Shown here in pieces: positions 9,011 to 17,043 of a stretch of 64,000 nucleotides of DNA (position 1 is its first letter; the number at the start of each line of letters is the position of its first letter). The position numbers and the translations under genes were made by a program. Source of the DNA: Polyangium spumosum (GTDB lineage Bacteria > Myxococcota_A > Polyangia > Polyangiales > Polyangiaceae); NCBI RefSeq assembly GCF_009649845.1, contig NZ_WJIE01000016.1, forward strand, positions 1 to 64,000, written 5' to 3'. The notes beneath the pieces were generated by a model. It was given only the letters and a program-made list of their open reading frames with translations. It had not been told where the DNA came from and made no database searches.

Positions 9011-9910
9011 TCAGGCGCGGAGCAACTCCTGCCCGAGATCCAGGCCGACACGCGTCGCCTCCGCGGACGAACCCGGCCACGCGACGCGACGCTCGCCCAT
9101 CCGCGGACGCGCGCCGTCCGCCTCGGCGATCATGGCCCGGAGCCAGAGCCCCTCGTCCGTGCGCACCGCGTGCGCCGCCACCGGCGTGCGACAGTCGGCC
9201 CCGAGCGCGACCATCACGCCACGCTCGGCCGCCACGCGTGTCGACGTCTCGGGATCGTCGATCGGCGCGAGCGCTCGTTGCGTCTCCTCGTCCGCGGCGC
9301 GGCACTCGATCCCGAGCGCGCCCTGCCCGATCGCCGGCAGCATCACGGAAGGATCGAGCACCTCGGTCGCGCGACGCTCGAGGTCGAGGCGCCTGAGGCC
9401 CGCGAGCGCGAGCACGATCGCCTCCACCTGCCCCTCGTCGAGCTTGCGCAGCCGTGTGTCCACGTTCCCGCGCAGCGGCACGATCCGAAGATCGGGCCGC
9501 GCGAGCCCGATCGCCGCGGCGCGCCGCAGGCTCGACGTCCCCACGCGCGCGCCCGCGGGCAGCGTCGCGAGCGTCGCGCCCGCCTGCGTGATGAGCACGT
9601 CACGTGGATCCTCGCGCCGCGGCACACACGCGATCACGAGCCCGTCGGGGATCTCGGCCGGCACGTCCTTGTACGAGTGCACTGCGAAGTGAGCGCGACC
9701 GTCGAGCAGCGCCTCTTCGAGCTCCTTCACGAAGAGCCCCTTGCCGCCCACGTCCTGCAGCGGCCGATCGGTGATCTTGTCGCCCGACGTCACGACCTCG
9801 AGCTCGCCGACCTCGAGGCCGGGCGAGAGGGCGACGAGGGCGCGCGCGAAGGCGCGGGACTGCGCGAGGGCGAGGGCGGAGCGTCGGGTGGCGAGTATCA
9901 GGCGGGTCAT
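9011..9910 (-). CDS. hemC: Porphobilinogen deaminase (hydroxymethylbilane synthase)
   Basis: It polymerises four porphobilinogens to hydroxymethylbilane in tetrapyrrole synthesis. The 299-residue protein has the N-terminus RLILATRRSALALAQSRAF, the catalytic Asp in HSYKDVP (D82), the GTSSLRR substrate-binding motif, and the dipyrromethane-cofactor Cys in GADCRTPV (C240). The ATG overlaps the hemA stop in an ATGA, so the two are translationally coupled. The family's usual length is about 300-315, so it is complete. Confidence 0.97.
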   Translation of the reverse strand: MTRLILATRRSALALAQSRAFARALVALSPGLEVGELEVVTSGDKITDRPLQDVGGKGLFVKELEEALLDGRAHFAVHSYKDVPAEIPDGLVIACVPRREDPRDVLITQAGATLATLPAGARVGTSSLRRAAAIGLARPDLRIVPLRGNVDTRLRKLDEGQVEAIVLALAGLRRLDLERRATEVLDPSVMLPAIGQGALGIECRAADEETQRALAPIDDPETSTRVAAERGVMVALGADCRTPVAAHAVRTDEGLWLRAMIAEADGARPRMGERRVAWPGSSAEATRVGLDLGQELLRA

Positions 9911-11334
9911 CCGAGATCCTTTGCGCGCGGCGAGGGAGCCGCAGTTGATGCGGCGGCCTGCGCCGCGGCGGGCGTTCGTGGGATCGGCGGGCTCTGCGCC
10001 TTGCCGTTCGTCCCCGCGGTCGGGAGCGAGATCGCTCCGTCGATCGTGCTGCCGTCGCCGCCCGCGAGGGTGATCGCCGACAGGTCGAAGAGGTCGTGCA
10101 CCGCCTCGACGTACCCCTCGGCGCGCGCGTCGCCCGCGAGCTCCTTGAGGCGCGTCACCGGCGCGTGAAGGAGCTTGTTCGTCGCGGCGTCGACCATGAC
10201 GAGCAGCGCCTCCTTCTCCGACGCGCCGAGGTGCTTGAGGCGCCCGGCAAAGCTCCGCTCGAGCTCGGCGAGCAGCACCGCGCGTGTCCGGTGGAAGAGC
10301 CCCACGATCGTCGGCGTGAGCTCTCGCTCGAGCGTCCAGTGCTCGAAGGCGCGCGCCTCTTCCTCGACGATCTCCTCGGCCCGCGTCGCCTCCGCGGCCC
10401 GACCTTCGAGCGACTGCGCCACGATCTGCGAGAGGTCGTCGACGTCGTAGAGGTAGACCCCGTCGAGGTCGTTCACGGTGGGCTCCACGTCGCGCGGCAC
10501 CGCGATGTCGATCAAGAACAAACTCTTGCCGCGCCGCACCTTCCGCACGCGCTTGACGAGCTCAACCGTGATCACCGGCGTCGGGCTCGACGTCGAGGCG
10601 ATGGCGATGTCCACTTCGCCGAGCGTCCGCTCGAGCTCCGCCATCCCGCGCGGCTCGCCGCACACGTCGTCCGCGAGCGCCTTCGCGCGCGCCGGGCTCC
10701 GGTTCAGCACGACGATCTTCGCGCCCGCCTTCGCGAGCAGCTTCGCCGCGGCCTCGGCCATCTCGCCCGCGCCCACGAGCGCGGCCTTGCGCCCCGTGAG
10801 ATCCCCGAAGATCTCCTGCGCGAGATCCACGGCCACGCTCGAGACCGACACCTGCCCTTCGCCGATCGCCGTCTCGCTCCGCGCGCGTTTGCCCACCCGG
10901 ACGGCCCTGAGCATCGCCTTGCCGAGCGTCTGCCCGAGCGCCTTGACCTCCCGCGCGAGCTCGATCGCGTCCTTGAGCTGCCCGAGGATCTGCGGCTCGC
11001 CCACGACCAGCGAGTCGAGCGACGACGCCACGCGGAAGAGGTGCCGCACCGCGTCGCCGCCCTCCTTGCGCGCGAGGTGCGTCGCGACCGCGTCTCCTCC
11101 GATCGACGTCAGCGCGGCGATCACCGCGCGGCTCGTCGCTTCGAGGGCACCTCCGCGTGACGGCGCGGCGTACACCTCGACGCGGTTGCACGTCGAGAGC
11201 ACCACGGCCTCGCCGATCGATCCGTCCGAGAGGAGCCGCTCGTAGAGGGCGGGCAGCGCGTCGCGCTGCACCGCGAGCCGCTCGCGCACCGCGATCGGCG
11301 CAGTCTTGTGGGAGAGGCCAACGACGACGATCAC
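9907..11334 (-). CDS. hemA: Glutamyl-tRNA reductase
   Basis: It reduces Glu-tRNA(Glu) to glutamate-1-semialdehyde, the first committed step of C5 heme synthesis. The start is GTG 11334 (MIVVVGLSHKTAPIAVRERL). The catalytic Cys is C49 in LSTCNRVEVY, the NADPH Rossmann loop is ALVGAGEMAEAAAKLL, and a dimerisation domain follows. The 475-residue protein is longer than the usual 420-450 because of a Pro/Ala-rich C-terminal tail of about 40 residues. It lies 7 bp after the cytochrome c assembly-like gene and overlaps hemC, an arrangement found in other Deltaproteobacteria-type heme operons. Confidence 0.97.
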   Translation of the reverse strand: MIVVVGLSHKTAPIAVRERLAVQRDALPALYERLLSDGSIGEAVVLSTCNRVEVYAAPSRGGALEATSRAVIAALTSIGGDAVATHLARKEGGDAVRHLFRVASSLDSLVVGEPQILGQLKDAIELAREVKALGQTLGKAMLRAVRVGKRARSETAIGEGQVSVSSVAVDLAQEIFGDLTGRKAALVGAGEMAEAAAKLLAKAGAKIVVLNRSPARAKALADDVCGEPRGMAELERTLGEVDIAIASTSSPTPVITVELVKRVRKVRRGKSLFLIDIAVPRDVEPTVNDLDGVYLYDVDDLSQIVAQSLEGRAAEATRAEEIVEEEARAFEHWTLERELTPTIVGLFHRTRAVLLAELERSFAGRLKHLGASEKEALLVMVDAATNKLLHAPVTRLKELAGDARAEGYVEAVHDLFDLSAITLAGGDGSTIDGAISLPTAGTNGKAQSPPIPRTPAAAQAAASTAAPSPRAKDLG

Positions 11335-11341
11335 GCGCGCC

Positions 11342-12217
11342 CTAGCCTCCGATCCTCGGAGGGCCGAGCTCCACCACGGGCCGCACGAGGTAGACCACGA
11401 GCACCGCGGCCACGCAGCAGAACCCCGCGATCGTCCCGTACGCCGCCTTCCGCCCGCGCCAGCCCGCGGCGGCCCGCATGAGCAACACGGCCGCGATCAC
11501 GAACCACGTCGCGTACCCCAGGATGGCCCGCAGGACCTCGTCCACGGAGCCGTTCTCCAGGCTCTTCGCCCAGATCGTGCCCGTGAGCACGCCGAGCGTG
11601 AGCAGCGGAAAGCCGGCGACGAGGAAGCGGTGCACGGCTTGATCGAGGACCTCGAGCGGCGGCAGGTTGCCGATGCGCAGGCGGTCCGTGTGCTTCTTTT
11701 TCAGGCGCTTCTCCTGGACGAGGTAGAGCATCGCCGCGCCGCCCGCGAGCAGGAACAGCGCCGTGCCCGCGAGGTTCGCGAGCACGTGCAGCGCGAGAAA
11801 TACTGGGCCGAGCGAGTGCGCGGGCCCCGGCTCCCCGAGGAAAAACGTGCCGAGCACGAAGACGAGCCCGAGCGGCGCGAGCAAGACGCCGATCGCGTCG
11901 ATGTGGAAGCGGCGCCGCGCCGGCAGGTACACCGCGATCGCCAGGATGGACGCCATGGAGAGCGAGAAATGCACCGAGTTGACGGGGCACACGTGCACGA
12001 CGAGGCTGGCGAACGTGACGTAGGCGAGGTGGAACGCCGCGGCCACGCCGAGGCTCGTCACGGCCATCCAGGTGCGCCGAGGCGGAGGCACCGAGCCCCC
12101 TCGCGACAGGGTGAGTCGCGTCTCCTTGCGGGCGACATCCAGGAAAAAGAGGGCGCTCGCTACCCCGTAGAGCAGCACGGCCACGAGAAACGTGCCCGTG
12201 GAGAGAGCGCGCGTCAT
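11342..12217 (-). CDS. CcsA/HemX-type cytochrome c assembly family membrane protein
   Basis: The 291-residue integral membrane protein has about eight hydrophobic helices and the family pattern around ALHVLANLAGTALFLLAGGAAMLYL. CcsA/ResC/HemX-like proteins are linked to heme handling and cytochrome c maturation. A HemX-like gene directly ahead of hemA, as here (7 bp apart), is the common arrangement. A classic WWD heme-binding motif is not obvious, which favours a HemX-like role over a full CcsA heme lyase. The start is ATG 12217. Confidence 0.82.
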   Translation of the reverse strand: MTRALSTGTFLVAVLLYGVASALFFLDVARKETRLTLSRGGSVPPPRRTWMAVTSLGVAAAFHLAYVTFASLVVHVCPVNSVHFSLSMASILAIAVYLPARRRFHIDAIGVLLAPLGLVFVLGTFFLGEPGPAHSLGPVFLALHVLANLAGTALFLLAGGAAMLYLVQEKRLKKKHTDRLRIGNLPPLEVLDQAVHRFLVAGFPLLTLGVLTGTIWAKSLENGSVDEVLRAILGYATWFVIAAVLLMRAAAGWRGRKAAYGTIAGFCCVAAVLVVYLVRPVVELGPPRIGG

Positions 12218-12284
12218 GGCGGGAGAAGGTAGCGCGTCTTGGGTACGGCGGCAGGCCGATGCGCTCGGAGATGGATGGAATCCG

Positions 12285-12680
12285 TCAGAGCTTCGTGGCG
12301 AGGAACGCCGCGAGGAGATCCTCGTCCGTCGTCAGGTTCCTGCCCTGCGACGGAGGACCTCCGCGCTGATGATCGGCGAACGTCCCGATCGGCGCGCCCA
12401 CGAATCCCGGCACGACGTCGTAGGCGTTGTCTCCGAGGATCATCGAGGTCTCCAGGATCTCCGCCCCGAGCTCGGCGAGGAAGGCCTTCGACTTCACCTT
12501 GCCGAGCAGCTCGTGGCTGTCGGGCGACCCGCTGACCTCGCTGAGGACGCGGATCGCCTCGATGATGCGGTATTTTCGCCCCTCGCTCTTGATCGTCAGC
12601 TCGTCGTTCCTGAGGTCGACCCTGTCCTCACCCAGCCACTCGTCGAGCGCGACCTGCGGGAAAAATACGCGATTCTTCAT
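12285..12680 (-). CDS. Conserved-looking protein of unknown function
   Basis: This 131-residue protein (MKNRVFFPQVALDEWLGEDR start) is not recognised. It is soluble, without signal peptide or membrane segment, acidic, and reads like a folded domain in its first 90 residues (FPQVALDEWL, IIEAIRVLSEV, MILGDNAYDVVPGFVG). The Gly/Pro/Arg-rich stretch near residues 105-115 looks like a linker. It lies 67 bp upstream of the hemA cluster on the same strand and 66 bp downstream of pssA, so it may be cotranscribed with either. Confidence 0.6.
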   Translation of the reverse strand: MKNRVFFPQVALDEWLGEDRVDLRNDELTIKSEGRKYRIIEAIRVLSEVSGSPDSHELLGKVKSKAFLAELGAEILETSMILGDNAYDVVPGFVGAPIGTFADHQRGGPPSQGRNLTTDEDLLAAFLATKL

Positions 12681-12746
12681 GGACGGCGCGCAGTCTACAT
12701 GGTTCGGCCCTGCCGCAAAGTCAAAGCCGTTCCAGGAAGGCCGGGT

Positions 12747-13574
12747 TCAGGCCGAGGCCGCGGGCGGCGGCTCGCTCGAGTCGCTGGCGATGAGGCTCGC
12801 GCGGAGGCGGCGGGGCAGGTGCCACAAGGTCTCCAGGATCCCCATGGAGACGTAACAGCCGAGCAGCCACACCAGGACGAACGCCGGCTGCATCTGCAAC
12901 GAGACGACGACGGACGAGCCCACCACGAACGCGGCGAGCAGGGCCGTCTGCGCGTTGAACTTCACGTCCTTGAAGGAGCGGAACCGGATCGTCGAGACCA
13001 TCAGCATCGAGAGGCCGATCGTCACGACGAGCATCATCACGGTGTACTCGGCGCGGCCGAGCATCCCGCCCGCGGCGTGGCTCGCCACGACGAGCGAGAC
13101 GAGGATGCCCGCGGCGCCCGGGATCGGCAGGCCCACGATGTACTTCGAAGGCTTCGAGGGTTTGCCGTCGTCGCCCGTGGCGAGCACGTTGAACCGCGCC
13201 AGGCGGATCGCCCCGCACGCCGTGAACAGGAACGACGCGACGAGGCCCAGCGTGCCGAGCCGGTGCAGCGTCCACTGGTAGAGCAGGAGCGACGGCGCCA
13301 CGCCGAACGAGATCACGTCGGCGAGCGAGTCGATCTGCAGCCCGAACGCGCTCTGCGTCTTCGTCGCCCGCGCGACGCGACCGTCGAGCGTGTCGAAGAA
13401 CATCGCGAAGACGATGAGCAACGCGGCGCGGTAGAAGTCCGCCTCGCCTTGCGCCGTGGCCGAGGTGCGGATGCTGTCGAAGCCGCAGAACACGCTGGTG
13501 AGCGTGATCAGGTTCGGCAGCAGGAAAAGCGTCTTCTTGAGCTCGAACTTCCGCAGCCGGATGCCCTTCCCCAT
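12747..13574 (-). CDS. pssA: CDP-diacylglycerol--serine O-phosphatidyltransferase
   Basis: It makes phosphatidylserine, the precursor of phosphatidylethanolamine, at the inner membrane. The CDP-alcohol phosphotransferase signature DG-x2-AR-x8-G-x3-D-x3-D is complete at residues 64-86 (D64, D82 and D86 are the metal and catalytic aspartates). ATG 13574 is chosen over ATG 13595 because AGAGGG lies just upstream. The 275-residue protein has six or so helices and no extra domain beyond a short Ala/Pro-rich tail. No phosphatidylserine decarboxylase gene is adjacent. Confidence 0.93.
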   Translation of the reverse strand: MGKGIRLRKFELKKTLFLLPNLITLTSVFCGFDSIRTSATAQGEADFYRAALLIVFAMFFDTLDGRVARATKTQSAFGLQIDSLADVISFGVAPSLLLYQWTLHRLGTLGLVASFLFTACGAIRLARFNVLATGDDGKPSKPSKYIVGLPIPGAAGILVSLVVASHAAGGMLGRAEYTVMMLVVTIGLSMLMVSTIRFRSFKDVKFNAQTALLAAFVVGSSVVVSLQMQPAFVLVWLLGCYVSMGILETLWHLPRRLRASLIASDSSEPPPAASA

Positions 13575-13828
13575 CGTCCCTCTCTTCCAGCGCATGATGA
13601 GGTCGAGCGTAACGACGCAGCGCGCGATGACGCAAGCAAAGCCCGAAGATCGGACGCAGATCTTCCAAGCCTCGGTAGCGCCTTACGCACCCGAGGGGCG
13701 CGCGTGGATGGAAGTGGATACGATGCTTCGCACCCGGACGACACGATCGCCCGTCGCTTGACGGAAGCCGAGGCTGCAGGATCGTCCGCGGGCGAACCAA
13801 TCCGTTGGAGCAGCAACGAATCGCGTAC

Positions 13829-14260
13829 CTACGACGATCGCTTCTTTTTCTTCGGCTTCGCGGGCGCGCTCCTTCGCTTCTGCGCCTTCTTCGGCGCGGG
13901 CGCGGGCGCGGGCTCCTTCGCAGGCTCGCGCGGCCCCAGGACCTCGAGCAGGTCCTTCAAGAGCTTGCGGATCGTCCCGCGCTTGAGGTGGCGCGTCAGG
14001 TCCACGAGCTTCTGACGGTCACCTCGCTCGGGGAACGTGAGGAGGTCGAGGACATCCACCTCCAGCCGATCCGCGAGGACCTTCAGCGTGTGGATCGTGG
14101 GCCTCGCGAGCCCTCGCTCCACGTTCGACAGGTGCCCCTTCGAGCCGAGCTCGCTCTCGAAGGCGAGCTTCTCCATCGTGAGCTTCTGCTCCTCGCGGAG
14201 CTGCCTGATGCGGGTCCCAACCTGGAGGGCGAACGGATCTGGCTCGCGTCTTCGCGGCAT
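13829..14260 (-). CDS. XRE-family helix-turn-helix transcriptional regulator
   Basis: Residues about 12-72 form a Cro/CI-type HTH (GTRIRQLREEQKLTMEKLA, then SNVERGLARPTIHTLKVLADRL). Residues 73-105 look helical and the tail of about 40 residues is Lys/Pro/Ala-rich, which may add non-specific DNA contacts. The length is 143 residues. It is divergent, with a 196-bp gap, from the alpha/beta hydrolase-like gene at 14457, which it may regulate. The ligand and target are not visible from sequence. Confidence 0.85.
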   Translation of the reverse strand: MPRRREPDPFALQVGTRIRQLREEQKLTMEKLAFESELGSKGHLSNVERGLARPTIHTLKVLADRLEVDVLDLLTFPERGDRQKLVDLTRHLKRGTIRKLLKDLLEVLGPREPAKEPAPAPAPKKAQKRRSAPAKPKKKKRSS

Positions 14261-14456
14261 GTAGGCACGGTACCCAATGTCGCGACGGGACTGGTTTTCC
14301 TAGACAAACTTCCACGCGGGCCCCGAGAGGACGCCCCGCACGTCACGCTCCGCCCGGACTTTCCCTTGGTTTTCGGGAGGCGCGAGCGCGCCCGAGCGGC
14401 GACCTCGCGCATCCATTGAGAAAGCGCGAACGAGCCGGAGTCGAGGAGGGGGACGG

Positions 14457-15248
14457 ATGCTGTCGGTCGATGTGGCGCACGGGGTGGACGCGGGGATGTT
14501 CGTTCGGGACTATCACGCCTCCGCGCGCAAAACCCCGCTCGTGTACCTGCACGGGCTCGCCGGGCACGGGCTCGTGTTCGAGGCCGTCGCGCTGCACCCG
14601 CGCCTCGCCGCGCACCGGCACGTCGTGCCCGATCTGCCCGGCCACGGACGGAGCATCCCGGCCCCGAGGCCCGCGCCGCTCACGGCGTTCGCGGATCACT
14701 TCGCCCGCTGGCTCGGCGGCCGCTTCGGCGAACGCGTGGCGCTCGTCGGATACGGCCTCGGCGGCACGCTCGCCATGCTCGTCGCGGAGCGACACCCGAG
14801 CCTCGTGCGCGCCGTCGTGGACGTCGACGGCCCCAAGACCGTCGACGACTGCGCGTCCCTCCGCCCCGCCGCGGAGCTGACCCTCACCGAGCTCGGCGGA
14901 CCAGGCATCGGCGCGCTGCGCGACGCGGTGAGGCGCGCCTCGCGGGCCACGACGGCGGCCGAGGATCCGGGCCGCGTCCCCTGCGACGCACGCCTGCTGC
15001 ACGCCTGGGGCCGCGAGCTCGTGGCGCTCGCCGACGAGGGCTCGCTCGCCCTCCGGCTCGCGCGTTTGTCCGTGCCCGCGCTCTTCGTCACGGGCAGCCG
15101 CGGCTCCATCTCGCAGCGCTCGCTCGAGCGGCTGGCAGAGGCGCGTGTCGTGGTCGCGGAGATGCCCGACGCCGGCCCCTCGCCCTTCCTCGATCGCCCA
15201 CACGAGTTCGCCGCGATCCTGGGCGACTTCCTGCGCTTCAACGCCTGA
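14457..15248 (+). CDS. Alpha/beta hydrolase-fold protein lacking the nucleophile serine
   Basis: The fold is clear: an oxyanion-hole strand LVYLHGLAGHG (residues 28-38), DLPGHGRS, and a C-terminal His in DRPHEF. At the nucleophile elbow the expected GxSxG reads V-G-Y-G-L-G-G (codons around 14748-14765), so the catalytic Ser is Gly. It is probably not a serine hydrolase and may be a binding or regulatory protein, or use another chemistry. The ATG follows GAGGAGGGGGA. The length of 263 residues is usual for the family. It is divergent from the XRE regulator and convergent with the AAA ATPase gene. Confidence 0.85.
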   Translation: MLSVDVAHGVDAGMFVRDYHASARKTPLVYLHGLAGHGLVFEAVALHPRLAAHRHVVPDLPGHGRSIPAPRPAPLTAFADHFARWLGGRFGERVALVGYGLGGTLAMLVAERHPSLVRAVVDVDGPKTVDDCASLRPAAELTLTELGGPGIGALRDAVRRASRATTAAEDPGRVPCDARLLHAWGRELVALADEGSLALRLARLSVPALFVTGSRGSISQRSLERLAEARVVVAEMPDAGPSPFLDRPHEFAAILGDFLRFNA

Positions 15249-15249
15249 A

Positions 15250-15270
15250 CGAGCGGCCGACGCCTGCTCG
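15250..15270. terminator. Hairpin between convergent genes
   Basis: CGAGCGGC, loop CGAC, then GCC-T-GCTCG forms an eight-pair stem with one bulged T in the 24-bp gap between the stop codons of two convergent genes. No T-tract is present. It is assigned as a possible bidirectional terminator by position only. Confidence 0.4.
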
Positions 15271-15272
15271 GA

Positions 15273-16811
15273 TCAAGCGCGGACGAGGACGACCTCGCGC
15301 CCGGCCGGCGTCTTCTCTTTCAGGGCGCCGAGCCGCTGCGAGACGGGCGAGATGCCCTTGCGCCGATCGAACACCACGAGCCAGCCGTCCTCGATCCCGA
15401 GCCGCGCGAGCGCCTCGTCGACCTGCGCGAGCCCCTCGGGGATCGGATCCGGATCCCTGTCGCGACGCACCTTCACCACGAGCGCGACCGCGGCCCCGCC
15501 CTGGCGGATGCACACGTCCATGCGGCCGCGGCCGATGGCGTAGACCCGCTCGATGAGGCCGCCGCTCTTCACGACGCGGTTCAAGAACGCGGTGAGCACG
15601 AGCGGCGAGAGCTCGCCGTACGGCGCGCTGGAGAAGAGCGCGTCGCCGTGCCTGCGCCAGAAATCGAGGAACGCCTCGAGCAGCCGGTCCGCGTCGAGCC
15701 GGCCATCGGGGCCGACCCACGCCGGCTGTCCGACCGGGAACACCGATCGCACCGCGCCCGGCAAGATCCGCGCGACGAGCGCGTGGAAGATCGGGTTCGC
15801 GAGGATCACCGTGCCGTCGGCCTGCCTTCGGACGAGCCCGAGATCGAGGGCGAGCCGCACGTCCTCCGCCGGCGGCTCGCGCGTCGCCTCGGCGAGGATC
15901 TGCTCGAGCGCCGCCCGGAGCTTTCCGTCGCGCATGCGATCGCCGATCTCGTCGAGCAAGCCGCCGCGCCGATCGAGCAAGAGATCCTTCGCCCGCTCGA
16001 TGTCCACGGCCGTCAGCGGGCCTCTGCGACCCTCGCACGCCTCGTTGATCCGCTGCGCGAGCGCGTTCACGAGGAACGGGTGTCCCTGCGTGAGCTCGTG
16101 GACGCGATCGAGCGCGCCGGGCAGGAGCTCGATCCCCGTCCGTTCTTCGAGGCCCGCGAGCAAGGTCCCCACCTCGGCGCGCGTGAAGCCGGCGAGCGCG
16201 AGCACCTCGGCGTCAAGCCCGGTCGAGCTCGCGGGGGCGCGTGTGCTCGAGGGCGCCTGGCCCACGTCGAGCTCGCGCGGCTCGCGCAGCGAAGCGAAGC
16301 CGATCGACCACGGGAACGCGCGCGGGCGCCTGGGTTTGCCCGCGCGGATCTGCCGGACCAGCGAGGTCCGCACGTCCCTCGACAGGGTATCGAGGCCGTC
16401 GAGGAGGATGACGAGCGGCCGCGGCGCCTCCTGGGAGAAGGCCGAGAGCGCCGCGCCGATGCGGTTGCCTTGCGGCGCGTCGGGCCAGCGAGGGACCGAG
16501 ACGTCGGCCGGCAGGTAGGCGGCGAGATCGTATCGCCACGAGTCGAGCATCGCGAGCTCGGCCGCGTCGATGCTCGTGAGCGCGGCGCCGGGCTCGAGCG
16601 AGAGCACCGCTGCGACGTACTTGCCTTCACGGTTCAGCACGGCGGCGAGGTCGAGCAGCGCGGTCGTTTTGCCCATCTGCCTGGGCGCGTGAAGGATGAA
16701 GTAAGTGCCCTGCTCGATGATTTCCCGGACGCCGGGGACACGGGACAGCGCGGGGACCGTGTGGTGGCGCGCCGGATCGTTCGGGCCAGCCGTGTTGAAG
16801 CGGCGGGTCAT
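15273..16811 (-). CDS. AAA-type ATPase with C-terminal nuclease-like domain
   Basis: ATG 16811 gives 512 residues. The P-loop is HAPRQMGKTT (residues 41-50) and a Walker B candidate is RPLVILLDGLD (about residue 125). A winged-helix-like middle follows. The last 90 residues (from about 420) resemble a PD-(D/E)XK fold as seen in AAA-ATPase-like/PDDEXK_9 proteins: MDVCI holds the Asp, but the expected ExK strand reads ALVVKV, so the Glu is missing and nuclease activity is doubtful. The family is expanded in myxobacteria and its role is unknown. It is convergent with the gene at 14457 and divergent from the HEAT protein gene. Confidence 0.78.
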   Translation of the reverse strand: MTRRFNTAGPNDPARHHTVPALSRVPGVREIIEQGTYFILHAPRQMGKTTALLDLAAVLNREGKYVAAVLSLEPGAALTSIDAAELAMLDSWRYDLAAYLPADVSVPRWPDAPQGNRIGAALSAFSQEAPRPLVILLDGLDTLSRDVRTSLVRQIRAGKPRRPRAFPWSIGFASLREPRELDVGQAPSSTRAPASSTGLDAEVLALAGFTRAEVGTLLAGLEERTGIELLPGALDRVHELTQGHPFLVNALAQRINEACEGRRGPLTAVDIERAKDLLLDRRGGLLDEIGDRMRDGKLRAALEQILAEATREPPAEDVRLALDLGLVRRQADGTVILANPIFHALVARILPGAVRSVFPVGQPAWVGPDGRLDADRLLEAFLDFWRRHGDALFSSAPYGELSPLVLTAFLNRVVKSGGLIERVYAIGRGRMDVCIRQGGAAVALVVKVRRDRDPDPIPEGLAQVDEALARLGIEDGWLVVFDRRKGISPVSQRLGALKEKTPAGREVVLVRA

Positions 16812-17043
16812 GCGCGGAGGATCCCAGCGCGAAGGTGGGGCGTCAAGCGAACCCCTTGAAGTCGCACGGTTCACGCACGTTGATTTTGCGCGCCTCACGA
16901 ACCGACACGCGTGGCCAGCAATCTTGCGCACGTGAGGCGCGCGCGTGGCGCGTCGTCACGCAGCGTGATACGCACGAACGTCGAGCCCGGCCACAGGCCT
17001 TGGTGCTCCCGGCGTGGCGCGCCGGTGACCACACGCGCCTCCT

